DNA of 64,000 nucleotides from Candidatus Aenigmatarchaeota archaeon (GCA_017610225.1 JAFCCM010000001.1:1-64000); one strand, 5' to 3'; positions 32,506 through 42,287 are shown, counted from the stretch's first letter. Program-made: numbers and translations. Notes: a model not told the origin generated them from the letters alone.

Positions 32506-34853
32506 CTTTTTTTCCACTTCTTGTATAACCAACTATAATGACCAGATTCTTTTACTTTCTTATAGATTAGATATCCTACTATTGAAACAACAACAATTAC
32601 AGCTAAAGTTATTCCAATTCTTATCAATTTTTTCTTTCCTTCGATTAGTTCATTTTCTTTTTGTTGAACTGTATTTTTTAGATTATTAACATCTGTTTCT
32701 ATTCCAGTATACATCTGATAAGCAGTTTCTAACTGACCATTGTTATAGACTTCTTGTGTATTTACTATTTTTATTCTGATTCTATCGACTTCTTCTTGAT
32801 AACTGGAAACATCTGTCTTTTCTTTTAGTTTTTCTAAATTTTTCTCAACTTCTATCAAATCAGGATAAAATAATTCTACATCTCTTGAAATATCAGAGAC
32901 AATTTTTAGGGTTAGAGTAGGCGAAGGATAATATACCCCAACATCTGTACTTATATTAAAACTTCCAATAATGGTTTTTAAAGTCTCTGGTATAACCACG
33001 TTTTCTGCTGATACTAAAATTATTATTTTATCTTCCCCATTTGGTATCAAGGTTTTTGGTTTTCTTCCAACATATACCCAATCTTCTATATCTTTACTAG
33101 GTGTTACTGACTTAATTTCTAAACTTCCTTTTCCAGAATTTTTTAAATTGAACTCAACTTCTGTTGCTTCATCTATTGTTAACCATATTTCATCTGTCGG
33201 TGATTCAACTTCTAATTTACCTAAATAATCAAGATTAATAGTAATGTAAAAAATTTGAAACCCTTGATCTGAACTGAAATTAAGGAAACCTTTATATTCT
33301 CCCTCCCCATCTTCACTAATATTTATTTCTATTTCGATTGGGATAGAGTATCCTTTTGTAATATCAAATTCTGTCTCATTAACACCAATCCACTCAGATA
33401 TTTCACCACCTTTTTGGATGCTGACATTTGTGAGGGTTTCATCTCCTCCATTCTTCAGATATATTGTTTTTGTTAGGTTGATGACATCATTAACAGTTTC
33501 AGTAATATTCTTGGGAGTAAATGTAATGTTTGGTCTTAATTTAAAATAAAATTCTTTTTGGATATTTTGCATTCTTCCTAGGTTATCTTTGACGTTAACA
33601 TAAACAACATGATCACCACTTTCAGTAACAGTATATTCTAAATTAACGGAAGAATTATCAATATAATGATAATAGTTTTTCAATCCAGATTCTTTTTCAA
33701 CAGTTATATTTATTTCAGAATCTAGGTCTTTTCCGTCTTTGTCTTTTACTTCCACATCTATTTTAACATTTTCACTGCTATTGTCAACAGTAACATCAAT
33801 ATCCATAACATTGACCGTAATATTCTTTCTGACTTCAAGTTCGTTGGCTATGACAGATATTATATATTTTCCTGTTGGGTCCTCATTTTGAAGTAGATAG
33901 ATACTTTCCCATTCTTTTTCAGAACCAGTAAATATTAGACTATAAGTTTCACTGTTTGGATATATTATCTCACCTTCAACATAATCTATTTCAACATGAG
34001 AAGTAACGTTAATATTAATTCTTTCTCCAACAAAGTAATCATTTTTATTCATTTCAAAATCAAATCCCATATTTTGTTTGTCACTGACCCAATCCAATGA
34101 TTGTTTAAATAAATTCCACCCAACACATTCACTGCATCCAGTTAGTTTAGATGTAGTTATCCCAAAAGAGAGAATGTTGTATGTTATTCCTTGCCATAAG
34201 ACTATCAATGGATAATCTTCAGAACTTAATGGTCCAGAACCATCAGGATCACCATTGACTGTTGCCAAAGTTAACCCATTTTTAGGTGAGACAATTGGAT
34301 AAATATTTTTTTCCTCATCCATATTATATGTTTTTTTTAAGTAACCTTCGGTTATTTCATGTGATTCTGATATTTTAAAATTGTTTTTTATCAGTTTACT
34401 ATTATTATATCCTTCTGCAAAGTTGAAATATTGAGTATAAAGACAGCTTGACATATTACCAGTTTCATTACCTTCGAAAATTAAAGAATTACCTGTAAAA
34501 ACTAAACCAACAGATTCATCTAAACTTTCAGCTAAATTTTTACAAAAATCATCTCTGGATTCATTTAGACTATAATCATTCAAGTTTGTAACAAAGATTA
34601 GATTAGAATTTTTATATGCTTCATTCCATTCTTGAGAGTTGGTTGCGACTGATGAGTCTTTGATAATGTAGATGTTGTAGTCTTCTTTTATTTTTTCATA
34701 ATAATCTAATGTTTGTGAATCCATACTTCTTGAATCATACTTGGATACAAATGTTGCATTTTTTTTGTTAGAGTAGTCAAAATAAAAGAATGTTGCTTTA
34801 GAGATAGGTATGATTAACAACATTAATATTAAAAAAACAATCAACTTTTTCAT
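32502..34853 (-). CDS. large membrane-anchored envelope protein with Ig-like repeats
   Basis: The 783-residue protein has a signal peptide (1-20) and an N-terminal domain with a CLYT...CSECVGW Cys set. Several beta-sandwich modules follow (KNGGDETLTNVSI; KNSGKGSLEIKSV), typical of NEW3/CARDB folds. A coiled coil (about 685-740) and a C-terminal TM helix (about 748-768) with a basic tail complete it. Many N-x-S/T sites suggest glycosylation. The first 250 residues may form a GATase/TIG-like domain, but I could not identify it. It converges with uS10, overlapping by 4 nt. Confidence 0.65.
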   Translation of the reverse strand: MKKLIVFLILMLLIIPISKATFFYFDYSNKKNATFVSKYDSRSMDSQTLDYYEKIKEDYNIYIIKDSSVATNSQEWNEAYKNSNLIFVTNLNDYSLNESRDDFCKNLAESLDESVGLVFTGNSLIFEGNETGNMSSCLYTQYFNFAEGYNNSKLIKNNFKISESHEITEGYLKKTYNMDEEKNIYPIVSPKNGLTLATVNGDPDGSGPLSSEDYPLIVLWQGITYNILSFGITTSKLTGCSECVGWNLFKQSLDWVSDKQNMGFDFEMNKNDYFVGERININVTSHVEIDYVEGEIIYPNSETYSLIFTGSEKEWESIYLLQNEDPTGKYIISVIANELEVRKNITVNVMDIDVTVDNSSENVKIDVEVKDKDGKDLDSEINITVEKESGLKNYYHYIDNSSVNLEYTVTESGDHVVYVNVKDNLGRMQNIQKEFYFKLRPNITFTPKNITETVNDVINLTKTIYLKNGGDETLTNVSIQKGGEISEWIGVNETEFDITKGYSIPIEIEINISEDGEGEYKGFLNFSSDQGFQIFYITINLDYLGKLEVESPTDEIWLTIDEATEVEFNLKNSGKGSLEIKSVTPSKDIEDWVYVGRKPKTLIPNGEDKIIILVSAENVVIPETLKTIIGSFNISTDVGVYYPSPTLTLKIVSDISRDVELFYPDLIEVEKNLEKLKEKTDVSSYQEEVDRIRIKIVNTQEVYNNGQLETAYQMYTGIETDVNNLKNTVQQKENELIEGKKKLIRIGITLAVIVVVSIVGYLIYKKVKESGHYSWLYKKWKKS

Positions 34854-34926
34854 AATAGAAGATTAACATTTCCTAATAAAAAAGATTAATATTTCAGTAT
34901 TAGAAACAAATATTCATGTGATATAA

Positions 34927-35817
34927 ATGGAAAAAGAAATTCTTGAGAATTATCAGAAGGCTGGTGCTATACATAAGGAAGTCAGAGAATTTGCTGTAAA
35001 AGAAGTTAAAGAAGGAGTAAAAGTTCTAGACCTCGCGGAAAAGATTGAAAAGATGATAAAGGATAAAGGTGGAGAGATTGCATTTCCTGTTAATTTGTCG
35101 ATTAATGATATAGCTGCCCATTATACTCCTGATGTAGACGAGACTCTCACTTTTAAGCAAGGCGATCTTGTTAAAGTGGATATAGGTGTTCATGTTGATG
35201 GTTATATTGCTGATGCTGCTACTTCTGTTAGTCTCGGGGGACAGGATCAAGAATTGATTAAAGCTGGGAAGGATGCGGTTGACCAGTTTATTAAAGAAAT
35301 CAAGCCGGGTAAGACTGTTGGTGAGATGTCTTCTCTTGTCGAGGAAGTAGTTCTTTCTCATGGGGTTAATCCTATTCGTAATCTTGCAGGTCATGATATG
35401 GATCAGTATCTGGAGCATGGTGGATTATCTATACCAAATGGCAAGATACCAAGTAATGTTGAAATCCTAGAAGATACTGTTCTTGGGATGGAAGTGTTTA
35501 CAACAAAAGGAGATGGAATGGTTAATGAATCCTCACCTACGCTTATCTATATGTTCACTCAACTTAGACCTGTCAGACTTCGAGAGTCAAGGAAAATAAT
35601 TGAAAAGATTGGTCAGGAATATAAGACATTGCCATTTGCGAAAAGATGGTTGAAGGATGTTACTACACCTCTAAGGCTTCATCTTGCTTTAAGAGAACTT
35701 GAAAATCGAGAAGTTATTCGTGGATATCCACCTCTCCGGGAGAAGACTCATGCTAAAGTTGCACAGCATGAAGAGACTATTATTGTTCAGGATAAACCTA
35801 TTGTGACGACTAGATAA
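34927..35817 (+). CDS. map: methionine aminopeptidase, type II archaeal
   Basis: The 296-residue protein removes initiator Met from nascent chains. Metal and substrate ligands appear in order: AAHYTPD (His), VDIGVHVDGYIADAATS (Asp pair), NLAGHDMDQYLEHGGLSIPNG (His), a late Glu (GMEVFTT) and C-terminal KTHAKVAQHEETIIV (Glu). Length is typical for the archaeal enzyme. A TATA-like AATATT precedes the ATG closely. Confidence 0.94.
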   Translation: MEKEILENYQKAGAIHKEVREFAVKEVKEGVKVLDLAEKIEKMIKDKGGEIAFPVNLSINDIAAHYTPDVDETLTFKQGDLVKVDIGVHVDGYIADAATSVSLGGQDQELIKAGKDAVDQFIKEIKPGKTVGEMSSLVEEVVLSHGVNPIRNLAGHDMDQYLEHGGLSIPNGKIPSNVEILEDTVLGMEVFTTKGDGMVNESSPTLIYMFTQLRPVRLRESRKIIEKIGQEYKTLPFAKRWLKDVTTPLRLHLALRELENREVIRGYPPLREKTHAKVAQHEETIIVQDKPIVTTR

Positions 35818-35893
35818 GTTATATTTGTATATTGGTGGATGTGTTTTGTGTAAATAGTACTAAAAATATCTGACTTTATAAAGCGAAGATTTT

Positions 35894-35930
35894 CACCAGT
35901 TTCCGTTCACTACGTTTACTCAAACTGGTG
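35894..35930. repeat. hairpin: 9-bp inverted repeat CACCAGTTT/AAACTGGTG
   Basis: Perfect inverted repeat (35894-35902 and 35922-35930) with a 19-nt loop, 77 nt after map. It is more GC-rich than its surroundings. It could be a terminator-like structure or part of a dispersed repeat; nothing else in the window matches it. Confidence 0.4.
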
Positions 35931-35986
35931 GTTGTTTACATAACAAGACGGCTTTTTACATTGCAGATAGACTTAAATCCTTAATT

Positions 35987-36011
35987 AATATCATATTGGG
36001 TATGTGATATT
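35987..36011 (+). promoter_or_regulatory. inverted repeat directly before a start codon
   Basis: AATATCA (35987-35993) and TGATATT (36005-36011) flank 11 nt and end at the base before the ATG at 36012. It can act as an operator or as an mRNA hairpin, if the leader is transcribed. Confidence 0.35.
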
Positions 36012-36392
36012 ATGACCCGAAAACAACGTACATCTTTACTTGGTATTCATAATGGTAGTTTTGGTCAAACAGTAAAAGGATGGTTAGAAAGGGATCTAGG
36101 TTATACTGTCATTTTAGTTGGCACTTTAGAAGAAATGTCATTTTATACCCAAGATAGATTTTTTCATGGTTATTTAATGGATTTGAATCTTGGATATCCT
36201 AATACTCCTGATATTTCATCGGCAGAGGAAATCTATGGAATAGTAGGAGATAGAGTCAGAAGAGGAGAAGCCATATTTTTAGGAACATCTGGGAATGAAG
36301 AAGCGATTAAAAAATCTAGAGAAAGAGATATTCCATGTGTAGAGCATGGTTTCGATTTCTATAGTACAGTCATAGAAAAATTTGGACAATAA
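36012..36392 (+). CDS. receiver-like domain protein
   Basis: The 126-residue protein shows a CheY-like pattern: a beta strand ending in YLMDLNLG with a candidate phospho-acceptor Asp57, and FLGTSGNE (about 90-97) at the Thr/Ser switch position. The usual first acidic pair (DD) is replaced by IHNGS and the conserved Lys is not evident. It is therefore a degenerate or pseudo-receiver. No histidine kinase is nearby. Confidence 0.5.
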   Translation: MTRKQRTSLLGIHNGSFGQTVKGWLERDLGYTVILVGTLEEMSFYTQDRFFHGYLMDLNLGYPNTPDISSAEEIYGIVGDRVRRGEAIFLGTSGNEEAIKKSRERDIPCVEHGFDFYSTVIEKFGQ

Positions 36393-36524
36393 ACTCATAT
36401 TTTAGTAAGTTTTTCCGGTTACCTTTTCAACTACCAAAATTCCTTTCAATACCCAATTTAACTTCCTGTATTACAACACAAATATTACAACAAAATATCT
36501 CCAAAATAACAAATAAAATAAGTT

Positions 36525-37205
36525 CTAACTCAAATCATATTCATAAACATTGCTACCAAGAACAGGATAACCTTCTAATCCTTGATCCCAAATATTCCAA
36601 ACTAATCTACCTTGATCATCCACATAAAGATATTCAGTCCAGGCATGATACTTACTAGCAACAACAACACAAGGAATACCAACTTCCCTCATCATCCCGC
36701 ATGTCAAAAAACTAATTCCATTACAGTTAGCAGACTTTTTCTGCCAGGTCGATTGAGCAGTATACCAATTCCTATCACTTGAATAGTCTATATTATCTGT
36801 AACCCATTCATGAATGTTCTCGACTGTACTTGAGTAACTGTTTTCGTCAATTAATTCTCTCACTTTTTCCCTGGCTTCTGTTGTTAATTGATAGCGATAA
36901 CTGTCTGTCTCAAGATACTCACCTATCTCTGGCCTATAATTGACTACAAATTCTACTCTCTCTCTGAAAATTACCATAGGAACATTCCCATCTTTTTGGT
37001 CGATGACGCTTTGATAATTCTTTTCTAAAAATTCTATTTCCACTTTATTTTCTGGAACTTCTAGCTCACATATATCTTTATCTACTTCACAAGTTTCTGG
37101 AATATTAACATCTACATCACTTGCAAAAATCGCATACAGAATCATGACTAAAACTGGTATCAGGATAATGACAGTTGTGTTTAAAAATATCAAAATTTTG
37201 TTCAT
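36525..37205 (-). CDS. membrane-anchored transglutaminase-like protein
   Basis: The 226-residue protein has an N-terminal TM anchor (about 5-27). The extracytoplasmic domain carries a transglutaminase core: Cys in SANCNGISFLTCGMMREVGIPC, His in SKYHAWTEY and Asp near VWNIWDQG. Such proteins are usually envelope peptidases or amidases. It is unrelated in detail to the cytoplasmic homologue at 4.7 kb. Confidence 0.75.
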   Translation of the reverse strand: MNKILIFLNTTVIILIPVLVMILYAIFASDVDVNIPETCEVDKDICELEVPENKVEIEFLEKNYQSVIDQKDGNVPMVIFRERVEFVVNYRPEIGEYLETDSYRYQLTTEAREKVRELIDENSYSSTVENIHEWVTDNIDYSSDRNWYTAQSTWQKKSANCNGISFLTCGMMREVGIPCVVVASKYHAWTEYLYVDDQGRLVWNIWDQGLEGYPVLGSNVYEYDLS

Positions 37206-37325
37206 AAAGTTTTAATAAGACTTTAAAGATTTAAATGTCACTGAAAAGTAGTGATAGATTAGTAAATTATCTTGAACTCTCATCATGACAAAATTTTATA
37301 CCTTCACAAATTAATTAAATTAGGT

Positions 37326-37622
37326 ATGACCAGAAGAAAAAAGAAGATCAATTCAATTGAACGCGAATATAAGACATTTTTGGAAAAATTCTATGAAAAA
37401 CACAAATGGTATCAACATCTAGTCTTCTTAAGTAGAATTGCTAGGATGGGATTATATCTTCTTCTTGGGATTTCAGTCATTTTTCTTGTTCTAAATGGGG
37501 GTAAACTAAGAACACTTGAGAGTTTTATTTATGGTCTAGTCGCGACCACTTTTGGTAAGATTATCGCGATTATTTTTGGATTATTACTTATTATTTATGG
37601 AATTGAGAAACCTAGAGGATAA
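37326..37622 (+). CDS. small membrane protein with two TM helices
   Basis: 98 residues from the ATG at 37326 (MTRRKKKINSIEREYK), with TM segments at about 38-56 and 68-92. A TATA box TTTTATACC at about 37292-37300 places transcription start next to this ATG, so the earlier in-frame ATG-like start at 37272 is less likely. Function unknown. Confidence 0.55.
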   Translation: MTRRKKKINSIEREYKTFLEKFYEKHKWYQHLVFLSRIARMGLYLLLGISVIFLVLNGGKLRTLESFIYGLVATTFGKIIAIIFGLLLIIYGIEKPRG

Positions 37623-37629
37623 TTTAAAT

Positions 37630-38721
37630 TTAACAGGAACCAGTTCCAGTGCTACTACCAGAACTATATTGAGGTGCAAATGCTGTGTTAGCTTGTTCTG
37701 TACTTAATTCTGTCTCACAATCTTTTGCTTCCTTATTCATTCCACAACAGACTAATGTCTTTAATGCTTCGGCTGTTCTTCCACCAAAGTTGAATTCACT
37801 CACTTTTTCTCCATTTAAGAATATTGATGGGGATCCAGTCACAGCATACTTGTTTTGTGCATCAAAATCGACTTGAGCATACACAACACCTTTTTCAGGA
37901 TCGGTCATACATTCATCTAGTTTATCAGTATCAACATTAACTTCTTCTGAACATGCATCTGATTGTCCTTGAGATTTCATGAAACATGAAATATAATCCC
38001 AGAACTTGTCTGGTTGTTCTTCTCTTAGGCAAATTTGTTTTAGATTTTCTTGTGCTTCTTCATCACCATGCATTGCAGTTACTTTTCCGTCAACAACTGT
38101 TCCCATATATCTGATTTTAATATCAGCATCATTTCCTATTGTTTCATGTACAGGAACTAATATTCTCTGCATCTGTAGACCATATGGACAATAAGAAACC
38201 ACAAAAGCTTCTAATTCAGGTTTATCCGCTTTAGTTAAAGTTTTACATGATTGTTCAGATTGCTCCTTTTCTGCTTCTCCTGTAACATCACAAGCCTTTT
38301 TATTATCAGTAGAATCACAAACACTCTTATAAAAACCACTTTCTGTAGTAACGTCTAAAATCTCAACAGAATTTCCTGTAAACAATAAACCAATAGGCCC
38401 TCTTGACCATGAAGCTTCATAAGGAGAAACACTAAAACCTAGTTCTTCGGACCATTTATCGACTTGACTAGTATCACAATTCTGCGGAGGACACATATAA
38501 ACTAGACCAGATAAAGATAATTTACCTTCTGTTGATTGGGTAAATCCACCTTTAAGATTGAAAAACACACTTATAGCAAGTAAAATAGCAAAAGTAACTA
38601 AAACATACTTTAAGTCGATCTTTTTTAGGTTTATAGAAGGTATCTTAATCGTAACAACTTTCTTGTCTTCTTTAGAAGATGATTGTTTTTTAGTCTCTTT
38701 TTTTACTTTTTTCTTAGCCAT
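37630..38721 (-). CDS. membrane-anchored DsbA/thioredoxin-fold protein
   Basis: About 363 residues. A Lys-rich cytoplasmic tail (MAKKKVKKETKK) and a TM helix (about 40-58) lead to an extracytoplasmic part. There a thioredoxin-like domain has the redox motif SYCPYGLQMQ (CPYG) and the cis-Pro loop GSPSIFLNG. Many extra Cys (CPPQNC, SVCDS, CCGM) suggest structural disulfides. It likely forms or shuffles disulfides outside the cell. The ATG at 38721 follows AGTGATAG; an upstream TTG is less likely. Confidence 0.8.
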   Translation of the reverse strand: MAKKKVKKETKKQSSSKEDKKVVTIKIPSINLKKIDLKYVLVTFAILLAISVFFNLKGGFTQSTEGKLSLSGLVYMCPPQNCDTSQVDKWSEELGFSVSPYEASWSRGPIGLLFTGNSVEILDVTTESGFYKSVCDSTDNKKACDVTGEAEKEQSEQSCKTLTKADKPELEAFVVSYCPYGLQMQRILVPVHETIGNDADIKIRYMGTVVDGKVTAMHGDEEAQENLKQICLREEQPDKFWDYISCFMKSQGQSDACSEEVNVDTDKLDECMTDPEKGVVYAQVDFDAQNKYAVTGSPSIFLNGEKVSEFNFGGRTAEALKTLVCCGMNKEAKDCETELSTEQANTAFAPQYSSGSSTGTGSC

Positions 38722-38793
38722 TCTATCACTCAAATTACTATATTTATCAGGGAAAACAGATTTAAATATTTGTTTTATGTTGTTTTCATATTC

Positions 38794-39471
38794 TTAAATA
38801 TCAACGAGTCTTGCAATATTTTTACTCTTCCTTATTTTAATAATCTCGCTTCTTTGAAGTAGTATAACCTGAGGGTTGTTGTCTGCATTAAATACAGCAT
38901 CTCCTCTCACAACTTTTATCTCAACTTTAGAGTTTTCAGATACTATCAAGTTTTTCATTCTTTTTGTAGGATTGTTGAAGCCAATCCCAATCCCTTTATC
39001 AAACTTTTTTCCACCCATGGATTTGTAATATCCAGTTGAACCAAAAGGTGTTGAAACAACCACGCCGTCGGCAATTATTTCATCCAATCTTTTGTCGTTG
39101 ATCCATACATAGAACCTTAAAGCAGTGGTAGCATATCTGTTCCTAACCGAGAACTCATTCACGCATGTTATTTTTCTTCTCTTTATTTTTGTTTCTAGTT
39201 TGATGTTATTTTTGATTTTATATTTTCCTTTCTTTAATTTTTTCAATGCTTTGTTTAGATTGTCAATCTCACTTTTTTTACAAATACTGTTATATCTTAC
39301 TATTAACTTTGGAAATCCAGGAAATTTCCTTTCTGACCTTAGATATGTCCCATCCCCACCTAGACTAATGACAATATCTGGCTTATTTTCAGAATATTTG
39401 AACTCATGATTTTCAATTTCTTCTTTTAAGTGATCGTTCACTTTTGTTTTGCAGAATAACGCTAGTTTCAT
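38794..39471 (-). CDS. nadK: NAD kinase
   Basis: The 225-residue protein has the diagnostic GGDGTYL (catalytic GGDG) and the downstream VSTPFGSTGYYKSMGG. It phosphorylates NAD to NADP. It is short (typical archaeal 250-280), lacking part of the N-terminal helix region, but both catalytic motifs are present. Confidence 0.92.
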   Translation of the reverse strand: MKLALFCKTKVNDHLKEEIENHEFKYSENKPDIVISLGGDGTYLRSERKFPGFPKLIVRYNSICKKSEIDNLNKALKKLKKGKYKIKNNIKLETKIKRRKITCVNEFSVRNRYATTALRFYVWINDKRLDEIIADGVVVSTPFGSTGYYKSMGGKKFDKGIGIGFNNPTKRMKNLIVSENSKVEIKVVRGDAVFNADNNPQVILLQRSEIIKIRKSKNIARLVDI

Positions 39472-39516
39472 TTAATCTTGTTATTATTTGATTTTTAGGT
39501 TTTTATCTTAGATAAC

Positions 39517-40617
39517 TTATTTATTACTCATCGCTACTCTAACTCTTTCCTGAGCAATCTTTAATGCGGCATCTCTAGGACTTTCTTCACTATCTTTAGC
39601 TTTTTTCAAGACAAGTTCTGTATTATTTCTTACTTTTTCTCTGACTATTTTAAACATCTGTTCTTCTGTCCCTTCAATAAATTCAACATAACTTGATATC
39701 ACACCACCAGCATTACACACAAAGTCTGGAACAACTAGAACACCTTTCTGATGAAACCATTCCTCCACACTCATAGGTATTGGAATGTTAGCAGCTTCAA
39801 CTATTACTTTTACTCGAACTTTTTCTTTGTTCTCATCAGTTATAACATTTGGTCTTGCGCCAGGAATTAGAATATCCACAGGTAACTCGAATAATTTTTC
39901 CGACGGCAATATTTCTCCATCACCATAATTTTTTACAGCTCTAGTCTCACTTTTGACTTTAATCAATTTTTCAACATCCAATCCTTCCTTATTGTAAATT
40001 GCTCCCTTTGAATCTGAGACCGCGACTATCTTAGCCCCTTTCTCTGACAAAAATTTTGCAGCAAATGTCCCTACATTACCAAATCCTTCTATTGCTATTT
40101 TCATATCAGACATATCCCATCCAAGAAAATCAACAGTAACATCAGTAGATTCAGCAACACCAAACCCAGTTGATCCTAACTCATGTGGTAATCCCCCCAT
40201 GCTTGACGGCTTGCCTGTTGACGCTTTGTTAGTTCCAATCTCATTTGCAAATGCAGCCATTTCTTTTTCTGTTGTATTCATATCAGGACCAGCAACATAT
40301 TCACTTGGAACAACACATTTGATTGCACGTGCAAACGCCCTCATTAGGATTTCTTTATCAGTCTTTCCATCCCAGATTATTCCTGACTTTGCTCCACCAA
40401 ATGGAATTTCAGCTAAAGCATTTTTCCAAGTCATGGCTCTTGCTAGACCAAATACTTCACCAACAGTAACATCAGAGACCATTCTTATTCCACCCTTACC
40501 TGGACCAATGGCAATATTATCGATTACAGTAAACCCTTTCATTCCGGTCTTTGGATCATATACTGACAGAATCTTTTCAGGGCCCCATTCATCTTGTTTT
40601 ACTTCTAAATTTATCAT
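39517..40617 (-). CDS. gdhA: glutamate dehydrogenase
   Basis: About 366 residues with PGKGGIRMVSDVT, the catalytic Lys in PFGGAKSGI, GPDMNTTEKEM, and the NAD(P) fold IEGFGNVGTFAAKFL. It interconverts glutamate and 2-oxoglutarate plus ammonium. It is shorter than the usual 410-420. I take ATG 40617 because TGAGGTTGAT lies just before it; this site includes the trxB stop codon, so trxB and gdhA are coupled. Confidence 0.93.
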   Translation of the reverse strand: MINLEVKQDEWGPEKILSVYDPKTGMKGFTVIDNIAIGPGKGGIRMVSDVTVGEVFGLARAMTWKNALAEIPFGGAKSGIIWDGKTDKEILMRAFARAIKCVVPSEYVAGPDMNTTEKEMAAFANEIGTNKASTGKPSSMGGLPHELGSTGFGVAESTDVTVDFLGWDMSDMKIAIEGFGNVGTFAAKFLSEKGAKIVAVSDSKGAIYNKEGLDVEKLIKVKSETRAVKNYGDGEILPSEKLFELPVDILIPGARPNVITDENKEKVRVKVIVEAANIPIPMSVEEWFHQKGVLVVPDFVCNAGGVISSYVEFIEGTEEQMFKIVREKVRNNTELVLKKAKDSEESPRDAALKIAQERVRVAMSNK

Positions 40618-40628
40618 AATTATCAACC

Positions 40629-41597
40629 TCATTTATTCTTATGGCTCCAATCAGCATAAAGATTTCCTTCTACACCTTTGATATAATTATAAGATTGTAA
40701 TGCTGCAATTGCTCCTTGACCCGCTGCAACTACAATTTGTTTGAATGGATTGTCGGTTACATCTCCTGCAGCAAAAATCCCAGGTCTCACTTTATCAGAA
40801 TCAGGATGAAATGTTTGGCAATTCTCATTGATTTCAATAAGATTACTTTCATTTGTTTTTACAAGGTGTTTGACAAAACCAGTCTTGACTATAGATCCTA
40901 TCTCAACGAAAGTACCTGCAACTTCTAATTCCTTTATCTCCTTGGTTTTAACATTTTCAACTACCACTGACTTTAACATCTTCTCTCCTTTGAATTCTTT
41001 TACAGTCGAATCAAAAATTAGTTCAATATTTCCCTTAGATTTTACTTTTTGGACAAATGACTCAAATCCCCTAAATTTATCTCTCCTGTGAATTAAGTAA
41101 ACCTTCTTCCCAATCTCACTCATTACTAAAGCAGCGTCTAAAGCAGAATTGCCTCCACCAACAACACAAACTACTTCATCTTTGAACAATGGACCATCAC
41201 AATTAACACAATAAGAAATACCTTTATTTTCAAATTCTTCATCTCCAGGAACTTCAAGGTGTCTAGGCGTTCGACCAAATGCTAATATAATTGCTTTTGA
41301 TTTGTATTCTTTCTCTTCTGTTTTTAATGTGAATCCATCTTCTTCTTCGGTTATTTTTTCAACATGTTCTCCGTAAACAATCTCAGCACCACATGCTTTT
41401 GTTTGCTCTTCCATTTTTTTCATCAGACTCATACCATTAATTTCTTTAAACCCAGGGTAATTCTCAATGCTAGGAATATTTACTGGAACTCCACCGAATT
41501 CTTCAGTTATAACTAGAGTTTTTAGAGTCCTTCTCGTGGCATAAATAGCTGCTGTTAAACCCGCAGGTCCACCACCAACTATTATTACATCATGCAT
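40629..41597 (-). CDS. trxB: thioredoxin reductase
   Basis: About 322 residues with FAD motif IIVGGGPAGLTAAIYA, redox pair CVNC in ISYCVNCDGPLF, NAD(P) motif VVGGGNSALDAALVM and late GIFAAGDVTDNPFKQIVVAAGQGA. ATG 41597 is preferred because GGTGA directly abuts the upstream ATG at 41603. It probably reduces the adjacent glutaredoxin-like protein. Confidence 0.95.
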   Translation of the reverse strand: MHDVIIVGGGPAGLTAAIYATRRTLKTLVITEEFGGVPVNIPSIENYPGFKEINGMSLMKKMEEQTKACGAEIVYGEHVEKITEEEDGFTLKTEEKEYKSKAIILAFGRTPRHLEVPGDEEFENKGISYCVNCDGPLFKDEVVCVVGGGNSALDAALVMSEIGKKVYLIHRRDKFRGFESFVQKVKSKGNIELIFDSTVKEFKGEKMLKSVVVENVKTKEIKELEVAGTFVEIGSIVKTGFVKHLVKTNESNLIEINENCQTFHPDSDKVRPGIFAAGDVTDNPFKQIVVAAGQGAIAALQSYNYIKGVEGNLYADWSHKNK

Positions 41598-41651
41598 AAT
41601 CATTCACCTAAGATAATTATTGGAAGAAGAACTATTAGTTTTTTTCTAACT

Positions 41652-41891
41652 CTAAAGACCTAATTTTTCCCTAATCTTTACTTCATCAAATCCAATTATA
41701 ATCTCACCATCTATCTCTATTACAGGAACTCCCCTTTGACCTGTTTTTTCAATCATTTCTTGGGCAGCTTCTTTATCTGTCCCGACATCAACATATTCAA
41801 ATTCCACATTGTTCTCTTTAAAAAAATCTTTTGCTCTATGGCACCATGGACACATTTCTGTCCCATATTCTTTTATTTTATGTTCACTCAT
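41652..41891 (-). CDS. glutaredoxin/NrdH-like redoxin
   Basis: About 79 residues with active site CPWC (YGTEMCPWCHRAKDFF), the cis-Pro loop GVPVIEIDGEIIIGFDE and C-terminal EKLGL. It is a small thiol-disulfide carrier, probably reduced by the neighbouring TrxB. Its start region is identical over 14 nt to that of trxB. Confidence 0.9.
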   Translation of the reverse strand: MSEHKIKEYGTEMCPWCHRAKDFFKENNVEFEYVDVGTDKEAAQEMIEKTGQRGVPVIEIDGEIIIGFDEVKIREKLGL

Positions 41892-41972
41892 AATCATTCA
41901 CCCCTCACTTTTAATTCAATTAGAATTTTAATGTTTATTAGTCTTTTATATAACACTGTTATAATAAATACT

Positions 41973-42287
41973 TTACTTCTTCTTTTTCAAAGTTTTTTTA
42001 AGTTCTTTAATTTCTTCAGATAAAATCTTCAACTCTTCCTTCAGATCATCTTCAATTCTATCAAACCTATTGACTAATACACTTAGATCATTTTTTAATT
42101 CCTTTGATGTCATCTTGAACTCTGTTCTAATAAGGAAATAATACAGGATTGTTAAGAGTAAAGCAGATATCATTTCTAGAAAACTTATTAATGATATTTT
42201 ACCCCTTATTTGGAGGAGTACAATTTCAATGAATATAAGTAGAAATAAGAGTGGTACTAATTTTTGAAGTAGTTTTATTCTCTTCAT
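41973..42287 (-). CDS. small membrane protein with C-terminal coiled coil
   Basis: 104 residues: two TM helices (about 10-26 and 36-52) followed by a charged coiled coil (KNDLSVLVNRFDRIEDDLKEEL to the KKKK end). Resembles anchors of cytoplasmic assemblies. Unknown function. Confidence 0.55.
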   Translation of the reverse strand: MKRIKLLQKLVPLLFLLIFIEIVLLQIRGKISLISFLEMISALLLTILYYFLIRTEFKMTSKELKNDLSVLVNRFDRIEDDLKEELKILSEEIKELKKTLKKKK

